This document shows, one piece after another, positions 26,301 to 37,520 of a DNA stretch of 64,000 nucleotides. Each line of letters starts with the position of its first letter. Position 1 is the stretch's first letter. The notes beneath the pieces were generated by a model that was not told the DNA's origin, did not search any database, and was given only the letters and a program-made list of their open reading frames with translations. Made by a program: the position numbers and the translations under genes. Origin of the DNA: Bathymodiolus brooksi. Taxonomy: Eukaryota; Mollusca; Bivalvia; Mytilida; Modiolidae. The DNA lies in NCBI GenBank assembly GCA_963680875.1, contig OY804589.1, forward strand, positions 3,162,001-3,226,000, written 5' to 3'.

Positions 26301-29300
26301 GCCAATATACATAGTCTCAAAGAAGTAAGAATGGAGGAGAAGAATCAGCAGGATAGGTTTCGAGGGGTAGATAGGGAATGGGGAGACGATCCGGAGGGAC
26401 GAGTAAAAGTTGAAGGGGCGAGTCAGGAATACGAGTTCTCAAGTGAGGAGTCGGAGGGGGAGGAAAACAATAGGGAGGCAAAGCACGACCCTCCGGATTC
26501 TAGAAGTCCGGAGGGACGGGTCAAAGGTGAAGGTGAGAGTCGGGGGTATGAGTTCTCCAGCGAAGAGTCGGAAGGGGAAGAAGACAATAGGAAAGTCAAG
26601 GACGACTCTCTGAATTCTAGTAGTCCGGAGGGACGAGATAAAGGTGAAGGTGAGAGTCGGGAGTATGAGTCCTCATGTGAGGAGTCAGTAGGAGAGAAAA
26701 ACAAAATGGATAAGAGGGACACGGGCGAGCCCATAGAAGAGGAGGAAAAGGGGGTAGAGGTTAATATAGGGAATTGTGTTACAGAGGAGGAAGAGGACGG
26801 AACAGTAACGGTGCTCAAACTGTCCAATGGGGTAATGTTTAGGGTCCCGGTAGAGGTACAAGGCATGCAGTTACAAGCTGTAGTAGATACAGCAGCACAG
26901 GTAACACTAGTGTCTGAGGAATTCTACAAATCATTGGACCCTGCCCCACCAATCCGTAAGGAAGTGGTTATGAACACCGCAGGGAAGGGAATGCAGATGA
27001 ATGGGTATATTGCTGGCCCTTTTCAGGTAGTCCTAGGGACACATCTATTCACAGTAGAAATTTACGTGGCCCCAATAGAGGAGGATATGTTACTGGGTTT
27101 AGACTTTTTAGAGGCTAATGGGGTATCCCTACATCTCAAAGAAAAGGAACTACAGATCGCAGGGGATGTTATACCCATGAGTTTGGGAACAGGAAGCCCT
27201 TTAGTCAATGAGAAAGAGGCGGGGGTGTTCCTAGCCAAGGGGTGTAAGGTACCCCCTAATTCAGTCATGAGAGTGGGGGCACAGCTGAGTGAGTCTATGG
27301 CAGGGGAGTATATAGTAAAGGCAACCACCAAGGGTGAGCTATTAATACCTCGAACATTGCACAATGGGGGTGATAACCCAGTGCTTTGTCTGATTAACAT
27401 ATCTGATCACTATATAGAAGTAGAGAAGGGGGAAGTTTTGGCCTATGCAGAAGAGGTGTGTTCGAACGTAGAGACTATCGGAATACAAAAGGTAGAGGTT
27501 GCAGAAAAGGGGGGTCCAGAGAATGGAAAAAGGGAAATTCCCGAACATTTGACTAATCTCTTTGATAAATCCAAAGGGGAGCTGAATGAGCAGGAGCAGA
27601 CACAGCTTAGTGAGTTATTATGCGAGTTTGAAGATGTGCTTGCTAAAAGTGAGTTTGACTTAGGGAAATTTAATACAATCCAGCATGGGATTGATACTGG
27701 GACCAATCGCCCGGTTAAGCAGAGAATCAGGCGTACCCCATTAGGGTTTGCAGGAGAAGAAGAGGCCCAATTAAAGAAAATGTTGAGTGCGGGGGTGATC
27801 CGGCCATCAGTGTCTGAGTGGGCATCGGCTCCGGTTCTTATCCGGAAACGATGTGGGTCAGTACGGTGGTGTGTGGATTATAGGGCCTTAAATGCTCTCA
27901 CCATTAAGGATGTGTTCCCATTGCCCCTAGTGGACGAGTGTCTTGACACATTAGCTGGGAATGTATGGTATTCCAAATTGGATGCCAATTCAGCATATTG
28001 GCAGGTGAAAATCAAACCTGAAGACTGCTCCAAAACGGCCTTTATTACTAAATACGGGTTGTTTGAGTTCGCTAGAATGGCCTTTGGGTTATGTAATTCA
28101 CCAGCCACTTATACGAGAGTTATCAACCTGGTGCTGAGGGGTTTAAATTGGAAAGTGGTTCTGGCTTTCCTGGACGATATCCTGGTCCTGGGGAAGGATT
28201 TCGAGGGGCACTTGGCCAACCTAAGGGCTGTATTGGTTAGGTTTAGGGAGTATGGGCTAAAATTGAAGCCCAAAAAATGTGAACTGTTTCAAAAAGAAGT
28301 AGAGTTCCTGGGTAGAGTAGTGGGACCTAGAGGAATATACATTGGGCCAGGATATATCAAAGATATACAAAACTGGCCAAGGCCTAAGAATAAAAAAGAG
28401 GTGGAGAGGTTTTTGGGGTTCACCAATTACCATAGGGCCTTTATTGAAGAATATACTCAAATGGCGTTTCCCCTTCAGGCCCTAACAGGGAAACGGACAT
28501 ATCAATGGGGAGATGAACAAGAAAAGGCGTTTCATGAGTTGAGGAATGCAATGGTGAGAGCACCAGTTCTGGCCCTGCCTAATGCGACTGACCCCTTTAT
28601 ACTGGATACGGATGCATCCGATAAATCGGTGGGGGCTGAATTGATTCAAATACAAGAGGGTGAAGAGAGGGCAGTAGCGTACGGGAGTCTTACCTTGACT
28701 CCGGAGCAACAAAAATACTGCACCACTCGAAAGGAATTATTAGCAATAATTAGGTTCTCTCGACAGTTTAGGCATTACTTGTTGGGTAGGCATTTTACGG
28801 TCAGGACAGACCATAATAGTCTGACCTGGCTGATGAATTTTAAGGAGCCACAGGGGCAACTGGCGAGATGGTTAGAAGAACTGAGTCAGTTCAATATGGA
28901 AATCCAGCATAGACCTGGGAAGAAGCATGCGAATGCAGATGCCTTGTCAAGGATCCCTGGGGGGGAACCATGTTCAGACTTCAATCTAAGAGTGAAATTA
29001 CAGGATTTGCCATGTGGGGGGTGTTCCTACTGTACTAGGGCCCATACAAACTGGTCCGGTTTTGACCAGGATGTAGATGACGTGGTCCCCTTGGCAAATA
29101 GACCTTGGGGTCAACCCGTGAGAAAGGGTCAAAATCAGGAGGAAGAAGAAATGGGACCTAGGGTGGCGGAGATCTGGGTCTCTACGGGGGAAGCGGGACA
29201 TAGACTTAGATGGGAAAGTATCAAGGGAGTCCAAATAGTTAGGCAGGCAGAGGGCATCAGTTTTCAAGGCCCAGGTGAAGACGAAATGAAAAAACAGCAA

Positions 29301-30821
29301 CGAATAGACCCCGAATTAGCCTGGGTGGTCAGGTGGAGAGAGACAGGGGAGGAGCCCACTGAAGGAGAATTGTTTTTAGGGGACTCTAGAAGCAAATATT
29401 ATTGGATAAACAGGGAAGTTTTTGTCTTGGAAAAAGGGGTCCTGTGGAGAGAAGGGGATGAGGGGAAGTCAGCAAGGAGGGTGGTCCCAAAGATGTATAG
29501 GGAACAAATTGTGAAGCTTTGTCACGATCCCCCCTTAGCTGGACATCAGGGTATAGAGAGGACAATCGAGAAAGTGAAGTCTAGGTATTATTGGAAGGGG
29601 ATAAGTAAAGATGTGTCGGCTTACGTGAAAGGGTGTATGGAGTGTAACCAAAATAAGAAGGCAACGGTCTCAGCTAGACACCCAATGTTATCCTATCATT
29701 CAGGATCGCCAATGGAACGGGTCCATTTAGACTTCATTGGGCCCCTACCTCGCACTGAGAGAGGAAATGAACACATCTTGATGATGGTTGACCAATTTAC
29801 CAAGTGGGTAGAGTGCATCCCCTTGCCTTCCCAAAGTGCAGAGGAAACGGCAAGAGCCGCGGTGAATCAGTTCTTTTCTAGATTTGGGTGCCCATTCCAA
29901 GTATTCACTGATCAGGGGAGGAATTTTGAGTCCTCTTTGTTCAGGGAAATGTGTGAATTGCTTCATATACATAAATCAAGAACTACCCCTTATCGTGCCT
30001 CGGCGAACGGACAGGTAGAGCGATGCAATCGTACACTGATGGCGGCGGTGCGGTGTTTTATTGGAAAAAATCAGCGGAGCTGGGATAAATACTTACCGCA
30101 GTTGGCAGGGGCACTAAGGTCCTCTGTAAATAGAAGCACAGGGTACACACCCAATATGATGATGTTGGGTAGGGAGATTGGGCTGCCTGCGGAACTAATG
30201 TTTGGAAGTCCGGGGAACATCGGACATCCCGAAGGGGACCAATACGTAGGGGAGTTGCAGACAGCTATTGAAGGGGCCCACAGGGTAGCTAGGGAAACTC
30301 TCAAACAATCCCAAAAACGAATGAAGAGAGATTATGATGTCAAGGTGAGGGTCAAGGAGTTAAAACTAGGGGATTTGGTGTATCAGTTGGACACGGCTAC
30401 AGTTAAGGGGAAAACTCGAAAATTGAGTCCCTCGTGGAAAGGCCCCGGAGTCGTAATCGAAAAATTGACCCCCTATCTCTATAAAATAAAGTTAAAGCGG
30501 GTGATAATCACCGCTAACCATGATAGGTTGAAGTTATGTCATGACCGCGAGGTTCCAGAGTGGGCCCAAAAACTGAGTCAACAAATGATTAAGGGGACAG
30601 GATATACCAAGGAGAAGGGGGGCGTCAAAGATCAACGGGGGTATAGAGCTAAGCTTTATTGTGTTTGTCAAAAGCCATACACTGGGGAGTTCATGATTAG
30701 GTGCGATGAGTGCAAAGAATGGTATCATGGTGATTGTGTAAGGATAACACAGGAAGAGGCAAAGGCCATGGGAGATTTTGTCTGCTCGGGGTGTCACAGG
30801 CATCCCCGAGGGAAGGTATAG
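26247..30821 (+). CDS. pol: Pol polyprotein: PR-RT-RNaseH-integrase-PHD
   Basis: Pol is made as a Gag-Pol fusion by -1 frameshift and has no initiating ATG of its own. Residue numbers count from base 26283. Residues 35-140 hold three acidic repeats (YEFSSEESEGEE-like). Protease has DTA at D202 and a LLGLDFL strand. RT runs about 490-690 with FLDD at 629-632, Phe replacing the usual Tyr. RNase H runs about 770-890 (TDAS, TDHNS). Integrase has an HHCC finger (H1081, H1088, C1118, C1121), catalytic D1150, D1210 and E1246 (35 residues between the last two), and a GPG motif near the C-terminal domain. A C4HC3 PHD finger closes it (C1460, C1462, C1474, C1477, H1482, C1485, C1501, C1504) with W1480 placed as in H3K4me3 readers. 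All catalytic residues are present and no stop interrupts. Confidence 0.95.
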   Translation, partial: GGFKLQRGNSRDLSQPLIANIHSLKEVRMEEKNQQDRFRGVDREWGDDPEGRVKVEGASQEYEFSSEESEGEENNREAKHDPPDSRSPEGRVKGEGESRGYEFSSEESEGEEDNRKVKDDSLNSSSPEGRDKGEGESREYESSCEESVGEKNKMDKRDTGEPIEEEEKGVEVNIGNCVTEEEEDGTVTVLKLSNGVMFRVPVEVQGMQLQAVVDTAAQVTLVSEEFYKSLDPAPPIRKEVVMNTAGKGMQMNGYIAGPFQVVLGTHLFTVEIYVAPIEEDMLLGLDFLEANGVSLHLKEKELQIAGDVIPMSLGTGSPLVNEKEAGVFLAKGCKVPPNSVMRVGAQLSESMAGEYIVKATTKGELLIPRTLHNGGDNPVLCLINISDHYIEVEKGEVLAYAEEVCSNVETIGIQKVEVAEKGGPENGKREIPEHLTNLFDKSKGELNEQEQTQLSELLCEFEDVLAKSEFDLGKFNTIQHGIDTGTNRPVKQRIRRTPLGFAGEEEAQLKKMLSAGVIRPSVSEWASAPVLIRKRCGSVRWCVDYRALNALTIKDVFPLPLVDECLDTLAGNVWYSKLDANSAYWQVKIKPEDCSKTAFITKYGLFEFARMAFGLCNSPATYTRVINLVLRGLNWKVVLAFLDDILVLGKDFEGHLANLRAVLVRFREYGLKLKPKKCELFQKEVEFLGRVVGPRGIYIGPGYIKDIQNWPRPKNKKEVERFLGFTNYHRAFIEEYTQMAFPLQALTGKRTYQWGDEQEKAFHELRNAMVRAPVLALPNATDPFILDTDASDKSVGAELIQIQEGEERAVAYGSLTLTPEQQKYCTTRKELLAIIRFSRQFRHYLLGRHFTVRTDHNSLTWLMNFKEPQGQLARWLEELSQFNMEIQHRPGKKHANADALSRIPGGEPCSDFNLRVKLQDLPCGGCSYCTRAHTNWSGFDQDVDDVVPLANRPWGQPVRKGQNQEEEEMGPRVAEIWVSTGEAGHRLRWESIKGVQIVRQAEGISFQGPGEDEMKKQQRIDPELAWVVRWRETGEEPTEGELFLGDSRSKYYWINREVFVLEKGVLWREGDEGKSARRVVPKMYREQIVKLCHDPPLAGHQGIERTIEKVKSRYYWKGISKDVSAYVKGCMECNQNKKATVSARHPMLSYHSGSPMERVHLDFIGPLPRTERGNEHILMMVDQFTKWVECIPLPSQSAEETARAAVNQFFSRFGCPFQVFTDQGRNFESSLFREMCELLHIHKSRTTPYRASANGQVERCNRTLMAAVRCFIGKNQRSWDKYLPQLAGALRSSVNRSTGYTPNMMMLGREIGLPAELMFGSPGNIGHPEGDQYVGELQTAIEGAHRVARETLKQSQKRMKRDYDVKVRVKELKLGDLVYQLDTATVKGKTRKLSPSWKGPGVVIEKLTPYLYKIKLKRVIITANHDRLKLCHDREVPEWAQKLSQQMIKGTGYTKEKGGVKDQRGYRAKLYCVCQKPYTGEFMIRCDECKEWYHGDCVRITQEEAKAMGDFVCSGCHRHPRGKV

Positions 30822-31205
30822 TGCAGAGGGGGAAATATTGGGGAAGCAGGGGGCATACTGACAGTGTTTGAGGGAAAAGGGGAAGGTAAGGTCCACCCAT
30901 CGCAACATATATATTATTTAATAATACTTAGGGGGGAGGATATTATGGATAATGACGATAAGGGGGTTTTTAATCAGAATAAATAGTTGGTGCATTGTGG
31001 GTGTAGGGGGTGACACAGAGTCTGGTGACTCCTAGAAACGCTGTCCCATGGATATCGGAAGCTTAGGGCTTGTGGAGGCTTTATCCGCCTCTTGTGAGCC
31101 CTAGGGTAATTTTTGGATTTGTCATTGTATCCAGGATGGCCCCTTGTTTCTGGGGGTTTCTCAGTGGCTGCGGTCCGGGGTCCTTTAAATTAAAACGGGG
31201 AAGAG
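30822..31205 (+). other. Gypsy 3' untranslated region and polypurine tract
   Basis: There are 384 bp without an open frame between pol and the 3' LTR. The last bases before the LTR, AAAACGGGGAAGAG, are the expected plus-strand primer (polypurine tract). No env remnant is seen. Confidence 0.85.
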
Positions 31206-31393
31206 TGTAGTGAATCGTGGGGGATGGGGGCCGAGGGGTTCCGAAGAGCACCCATGATGCAACAGAAACTGACCACGCTGACCAGAACGAATCCTACCAT
31301 TGAACTAAGCAGACCTATATAGAACCAGAAAAAGACTGAAGTATTGCCAGCGGAGATAAAACCAGTAGTAACTAGTAAGTGCTAATTACTATA
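31206..31393 (+). repeat. 3' LTR of the gypsy element
   Basis: This is the same length and, by eye, the same sequence as the 5' LTR, from TGTAGT to ACTATA. It is followed by the TTTA target duplication. Confidence 0.92.
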
Positions 31394-31468
31394 TTTATAT
31401 GAAAAAAAAACTGGCAGCTCATCTGATCCTGTATCACTCACCTGATTATTCATATGTAAGTTAAGAGC

Positions 31469-31553
31469 ACAGGGTCTTGTTACAATTTTTTCTCCCCTCA
31501 AGTACTCTAAAAATAGAATACTCGAGGGGAAAAAAATAGTAACAAGCCCCTGT
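31469..31553. repeat. Hairpin-forming inverted repeat
   Basis: Left arm ACAGGGTCTTGTTAC...TCCCCTC and right arm GAGGGGA...GTAACAAGCCCCTGT are near-perfect complements around a short TCTAAAAATAGA centre. It is a small foldback or MITE-like relic. Confidence 0.75.
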
Positions 31554-31609
31554 TGTTAGAGTTCAATCAGCTCTAGCTCAAAAGCATTTGATTTATTTTC
31601 ACATTGCTG

Positions 31610-31787
31610 CACAGGCGCTTGTGTAGAGTCAAAAATATGCCCGCTATGTACCTAAAATACCACAAGGCCGGACTCACTCCTACTACCCCTGTCACTTCAA
31701 CCGTTATTTCCCCTGTCAAATGTTGATAGGATGCAAATCGCTTACTAATTTGTGTAGTGAAATGATCTTTCTTCAAGGAAAACGTGT
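31610..31787 (+). repeat. Left arm of a ~178-bp long inverted repeat
   Basis: It begins CACAGGCGCTTGTG and matches the reverse complement of 42341-42519 with roughly ten differences, mostly C/T. The bases just outside are ATTGCTG on the left and ATTACTG on the right, a possible 7-bp target duplication with one change. The pair looks like a foldback transposon split by later insertions. Confidence 0.85.
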
Positions 31788-31797
31788 TTTTTTTTAA

Positions 31798-32152
31798 ATC
31801 TTCCTACCATCTACACTCCCATACTGACAGATAATCCTCCGATTTTGTTGACAATGGACACCTCCGTGGCTGCAAAAGGAAAAATAGGTCACGTGACATA
31901 TTCCGTCTTTCGGTCGTTCTCGAGTTTTATCATATATAAATACTAAACACTAGAAATTCCAAATTCAAATAATAAGGCGTCAAAATATGAATTTCTCATA
32001 TAAGTTTCATAAGGCTATGATAAAACCCGAGAACAACGGAAAGGCGGAAGATGTCACGTGACCTACTTTCCCTTCCGCAGCAACGGAGGTGTCCATTGTC
32101 AACAAAATCGGAGGATTATCTGTCAGTATGAGGGTGTAGATGGTAGGAAGAT
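31798..32152. mobile_element. 355-bp foldback MITE
   Basis: Arms of about 145 bp run inward from ATCTTCCTACCATCTACA and from the matching right end TGTAGATGGTAGGAAGAT, with a ~60-bp AT-rich centre. Each arm holds a perfect GTCACGTGAC E-box palindrome. There is no coding capacity. The target duplication is unclear. Confidence 0.85.
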
Positions 32153-32489
32153 ATAACTAGAGGCTCCCAGGAGCCTGTATAGCTCACCTGGGTATAATAA
32201 CAACATCAGTCAATAAAACTTGATAACTTCGGTAAAAAAAATTAACAATTGTAGACTTCGTCATTTTTATAAATTTGATGAAAAAAGGGCAAGAACTCCA
32301 AGATGGGTAATCAGATTTACTTCAAAATTGCAGGTAAAAAAAAAAATTGATCGAAGGATCGAACACCCAGACACATTTTTGGAAGAGAACCATCCAATGA
32401 CTATTTCATCAAAATTTTGTTCTTATTGAGCAAATGGTTTCAGACAAAAAGATTTTTATGGGAATTTCCCATAGGGTCCTATGTTAAAT

Positions 32490-35400
32490 TAAGTTCGGCT
32501 GTGGTGGCCATCTTGGTCGTGTTCTGAAATGCTGGACACAATTTTGGAAGAGGACCACCCAAGAATCATTTCAGCAAAGTTTGGTTGAGATTGGCTCTGT
32601 AGTTTCAGAGGAGAAGATTTTTTTAAATTTCATCCCCCTTTTTTTCTAATTTGCATAATCGGTCAAAATCGGTAAAAGTTCAAAGTTCATAAAAAATCCC
32701 GTAATATATGTTAAAAAGCTCATCATTATGCTTATACAGTTCAAATTTGGGCACTTTCTGGCTTAAAATAGAGTAGTCTTGGCCATTTGAAGAAATTTCT
32801 ATTTTTAGTAATGGTGGCCATCTTGGATACAGGACGGCAGTGACGGACACAACTTTGAAAGGGGACCACCTAAGGATCATTTCAGCAAAGTTTGGTTGAG
32901 CTTGGCTGAGTAGTTTCAGAGAAGAAGATTTTTTTAATTTCATCCCCCCTTTTTTCTAATTTGCATAATCGGTCAAAATCGGTAAAAGTTCAAAGTTCAT
33001 AAAAAATCCCGTAATATATGTTAAAAAGCTCATCATTATGCTTATACAGTTCAAATTTGGGCACTTTCTGGCTTAAAATAGAGCAGTTTTGGCCATTTGA
33101 AGAAATTTCTATTTTTAGTAATGGTGGCCATCTTGGATACAGGACGGCGCTGACGGACACAATTTTGAAAGGGGACCACCTAAGGATCATTTCAGCAAAG
33201 TTTAGTTGAGATTGGCTCAATAGTTTCAGAGAAGACTTTTTTTTAATTTCATCCCCCCTTTTTCTAATTTGCATAATCGGTCAAAATCAGTAAAAGTTCA
33301 AAGTTCATAAAATATGCCGTAATATATGTTAAAAAGCTCATCATTATGCTTATACAGTTCAAATTTTGGCACTTTCTGGCTTAAAATAGGGCAGTTTTGG
33401 CCATTTGAAGAAATTTCTATTTTTAGTAATGGCGGCCATATTGGATACAGGACAGTGCTGACGGACACAATTTTTAAAGGGGACCACCTAAGGATCATTT
33501 CAGCAAAGTTTAGTTGAGATTGGCTCAATAGTTTCAGAGAAGACTTTTTTTTAATTTCATCCCCCCTTTTTCTAATTTGCATAATCGGTCAAAATCAGTA
33601 AAAGTTCAAAGTTCATAAAAAATCCAGCAATATATGTTAAAAAGTTCATCATTATGCTTATACAGTTCAAATTTGAGCACTTTCTGGCTTAAAATAGAGC
33701 AGTTTTGGACATTTGAAAAAAAATCTATTTTTAAGTAATGGCGGCCATCTTGGATACAGGGCGGCGCTGACGGACACAATTTTGAAAGGGGACCACCTAA
33801 GGATCATTTCAGCAAAGTTTATTTGAGATTGGCTCAATAGTTTCAGAGAAGACTTTTTTTTAATTTCATCCCCCCTTTTTCTAATTTGCATAATCGGTCA
33901 AAATCAGTAAAAGTTCAAAGTTCATAAAAAATCCCATAATATATGTTAAAAAGCTCATCATTATGCTTATACAGTTCAAATTTTGGCACTTTCTGGCTTA
34001 AAATAGGGCAGTTTTGGCCATTTGAAGAAATTTCTGTTTTTAGTAATAGCGGCCATCTTGGATACAGGACGGCGCTGACGGACACAATTTTGAAAGGGGA
34101 CCACCTAAGGATCATTTCAGCAAAGTTTGGTTCAGATTGCCTCAGTAGTTTCAGAGCAGAAGATTTTTTTTTAATTTCATCCCCCCTTTTTTCTAATTTG
34201 CATAATCGGTCAAAATCGGTAAAAGTTCAAAGTTCATAAAACATCCAGTAATATATGTTAAAACGTTCATCATTATGCTTATACAGTTCAAATTTGGGCA
34301 CTTTCTGGCTTAAAATAGAGCAGTTTTGGCCATTTGAAGAAATTTCTATTTTTAGTAATGGCGGCCATCTTGGATACAGGACGGCGCTGACGGACACAAT
34401 TTTGAAAGGGGACCACCTAAGGATCATTTCAGCAAAGTTTGGTTGAGATTGGCTCAATAGTTTCAGAGAAGACTTTTTTTTAATTTCATCCCCCCTTTTT
34501 TCTAATTTGCATAATCGGTCAAAATCGGTAAAAGTTCAAAGTTCATAAAAAATCCTGTAATATATGTTAAAAAGCTCATCATTATGCTTATACAGTTCAA
34601 ATTTGGGCACTTTCTGGCTTAAAATAGAGCAGTTTTGGCCATTTGAAGAAATTTCTATTTTTAGTAATGGTGGCCATCTTGGATACAGGACGGCGCTGAC
34701 GGACACAATTTTGAAAGGGGACCACCTAAGGATCATTTCAGCAAAGTTTAGTTGAGATTGGCTCAATAGTTTCAGAGAAGACTTTTTTTTAATTTCATCC
34801 CCCCTTTTTCTAATTTGCATAATCGGTCAAAATCAGTAAAAGTTCAAAGTTCATAAAATATGCCGTAATATATGTTAAAAAGCTCATCATTATGCTTATA
34901 CAGTTCAAATTTTGGCACTTTCTGGCTTAAAATAGGGCAGTTTTGGCCATTTGAAGAAATTTCTGTTTTTAGTAATAGCGGCCATCTTGGATACAGGACG
35001 GCGCTGACGGACACAATTTTGAAAGGGGACCACCTAAGGATCATTTCAGCAAAGTTTGGTTCAGATTGCCTCAGTAGTTTCAGAGGAGAAGATTTTTTTT
35101 TAATTTCATCCCCCCTTTTTTCTAATTTGCATAATCGGTCAAAATCGGTAAAAGTTCAAAGTTCATAAAAAATCCCGTAATATATGTTAAAACGTTCATC
35201 ATTATGCTTATACAGTTCAAATTTGGGCACTTTCTGGCTTAAAATAGAGCAGTTTTGGCTTTGAAGAAATTTCTATTTTTAGTAATGGCGGCCATATTGG
35301 ATACAGGACAGTGCTGACGGACACAATTTTAAAAGGGGACCACCTAAGGATCATTTCAGCAAAGTTTAGTTGAGATTGGCTCAATAGTTTCAGAGAAGAC

Positions 35401-37520
35401 TTTTTTTTAATTTCATATCCCCTTTTTCTAATTTGCATAATCGGTCAAAATCAGTAAAAGTTCAAAGTTCATAAAAAATCCAGCAATATATGTTAAAAAG
35501 TTCATCATTATGCTTATACAGTTCAAATTTGAGCACTTTCTGGCTTAAAATAGAGCAGTTTTGGACATTTGAAAAAAAATCTATTTTTAAGTAATGGCGG
35601 CCATCTTGGATACAGGACGGCGCTGACGGACACAATTTTGAAAGGGGACCACCTAAGGATCATTTCAGCAAAGTTTAGTTGAGATTGGCTCAATAGTTTC
35701 AGAGAAGACTTTTTTTTAATTTCATCCCCCCTTTTTCTAATTTGCATAATCGGTCAAAATCAGTAAAAGTTCAAAGTTCATAAAAAATCCCATAATATAT
35801 GTTAAAAAGCTCATCATTATGCTTATACAGTTCAAATTTTGGCACTTTCTGGCTTAAAATAGGGCAGTTTTGGCCATTTGAAGAAATTTCTGTTTTTAGT
35901 AATAGCAGCCATCTTGGATACAGGACGGCGCTGACGGACACAATTTTGAAAGGGGACCACCTAAGGATCATTTCAGCAAAGTTTGGTTCAGATTGCCTCA
36001 GTAGTTTCAGAGCAGAAGATTTTTTTTTAATTTCATCCCCCCTTTTTTCTAATTTGCATAATCGGTCAAAATCGGTAAAAGTTCAAAGTTCATAAAAAAT
36101 CCCGTAATATATGTTAAAACGTTCATCATTATGCTTATACAGTTCAAATTTGGGCACTTTCTGGCTTAAAATAGAGCAGTTTTGGCCATTTGAAGAAATT
36201 TCTATTTTTAGTAATGGCGGCCATCTTGGATAAAGGACGGCGCTGACGGACACAATTTTATAAGGGGACCACCTAAGGATCATTTCACCAGAGTTTGGTT
36301 CAGATTGGCTCAGTAGTTTCAGAGGAGAAGATTTTTTTTAAATTTCATCCCCCCTTTTTTTAAATTTCATAATCGGTCAAAATCGGTAAAAGTTCAAAGA
36401 TCATAAAAAATCCCATAATATATGTTAAAAAGCTCATTATTATGCTTATACAGTTCAAATTTGGGCACTTTCTGGCTTAAAATAGAGCAGTTTTGGCCAT
36501 TTGAAGAAATTTCTATTTTTAGTAATGGTGGCCATCTTGGATACAGGACGGCGCTGACGGACACAATTTTGAAAGGGGACCACCTAAGGATCATTTCAGC
36601 AAAGTTTGGTTGAGATTGGCTCAGTAGTTTCAGAGGAGAAGATTTTTTTTTAATTCCATCCCCCCTTTTTTCTAATTTGCATAATCGGTCAAAATCGGCA
36701 AAAGTTCAAAGTTCATAAAAAAATCCCATAATATATGTTAAAAAGCTCATCATTATGCTTATACAGTTCAAATTTGGGCAGTTTCTGGCTTAAAATAGAG
36801 CAGTTTTGGTCATTTGAAGAAATTTTTATTTTTAGTAATGGTGGCCATCTTGGATACAGGACGGCGCTGACGGACACAATTTTGAAAGGGGACCACCTAA
36901 GGATCATCTCAGCAAAGTTTGGTTGAGATTGGCTCAGTAGTTTCAGAGGAGAAGATTTTTTTTAAATTTCATCCCACCTTTTTTTTTATTTCATAATCGG
37001 TCAAAATCGGTAAAAGTTCAAAGTTCATAAAAAATCCTGTAATATATGTTAAAAAGCTCATCATTATGCTTATACAGTTCAAATTTTGGCACTTTCTGGC
37101 TTAAAATAGAGCAGTTTTGACCATTTGAAGAAATTTCTATTTTTAGTAATGGCAGCCATCTTGGATACAGGACGGTGCTGACGGACACAATTTTGAAAGG
37201 TGACCACCTAAGGATCATTTCAGCAAAGTTTGGTTCAGATTGCCTCAGTAATTTCAGAGGAGAAGATTTTTTTTAAATTTCATCCCCCCTTTTTTCTAAT
37301 TTGCATAATCGGTCAAAATCGGTAAAAGTTCAAAGTTCATAAAAAATCCTGTAATATATGTTAAAACGTTCATCATTATGCTTATACAGTTCAAATTTGG
37401 GCACTTTCTGGCTTAAAATAGAGCAGTTTTGGCCCTTTGAAGAAATTTCTATTTTTAGTAATGGCGGCCATATTGGATACAGGACAGTGCTGACGGACAC
37501 AATTTTGAAAGGGGACTACC
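32490..37520. repeat. ~311-bp tandem repeat, about 16 units
   Basis: GTAATATATGTTAAAA or close variants recur at about 32700, 33008, 33317, 33624, 33936, 34247, 34556, 34867, 35176, 35484, 35794, 36105, 36416, 36727, 37038 and 37350. Each unit also carries GGCGGCCATCTTGGATACAG and GGGGACCACCTAAGGATCAT. Variants repeat in blocks (TCAGATTGCCTCAGTAG near 34133, 35065 and 35993), so multi-unit duplications happened. Short ORFs of 60-100 codons on both strands repeat with the unit and are not genes. Confidence 0.95.

Larger units (their letters stand above)
23300..31393 (+). mobile_element. Complete Ty3/gypsy LTR retrotransposon
   Basis: This is an 8094-bp element with 188-bp direct LTRs, a TTTA target duplication on both sides (23296-23299 and 31394-31397, possibly TTTAT), a primer-binding site just after the 5' LTR, a gag ORF, an overlapping pol ORF in the -1 frame, and a purine tract before the 3' LTR. 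The order protease, RT, RNase H, integrase is that of Ty3/gypsy (Metaviridae). No env-like ORF is present. The LTRs look identical base for base and both ORFs are intact, so insertion is recent and the copy may be competent. The inserted site lies in the upstream flank of the Roc GTPase exons, on the opposite strand. Confidence 0.95.

Noticed and set aside
30822..31205. Possible env gene of the gypsy element
   Set aside because: Only 384 bp without an open frame remain before the 3' LTR; no signal peptide or membrane segment.
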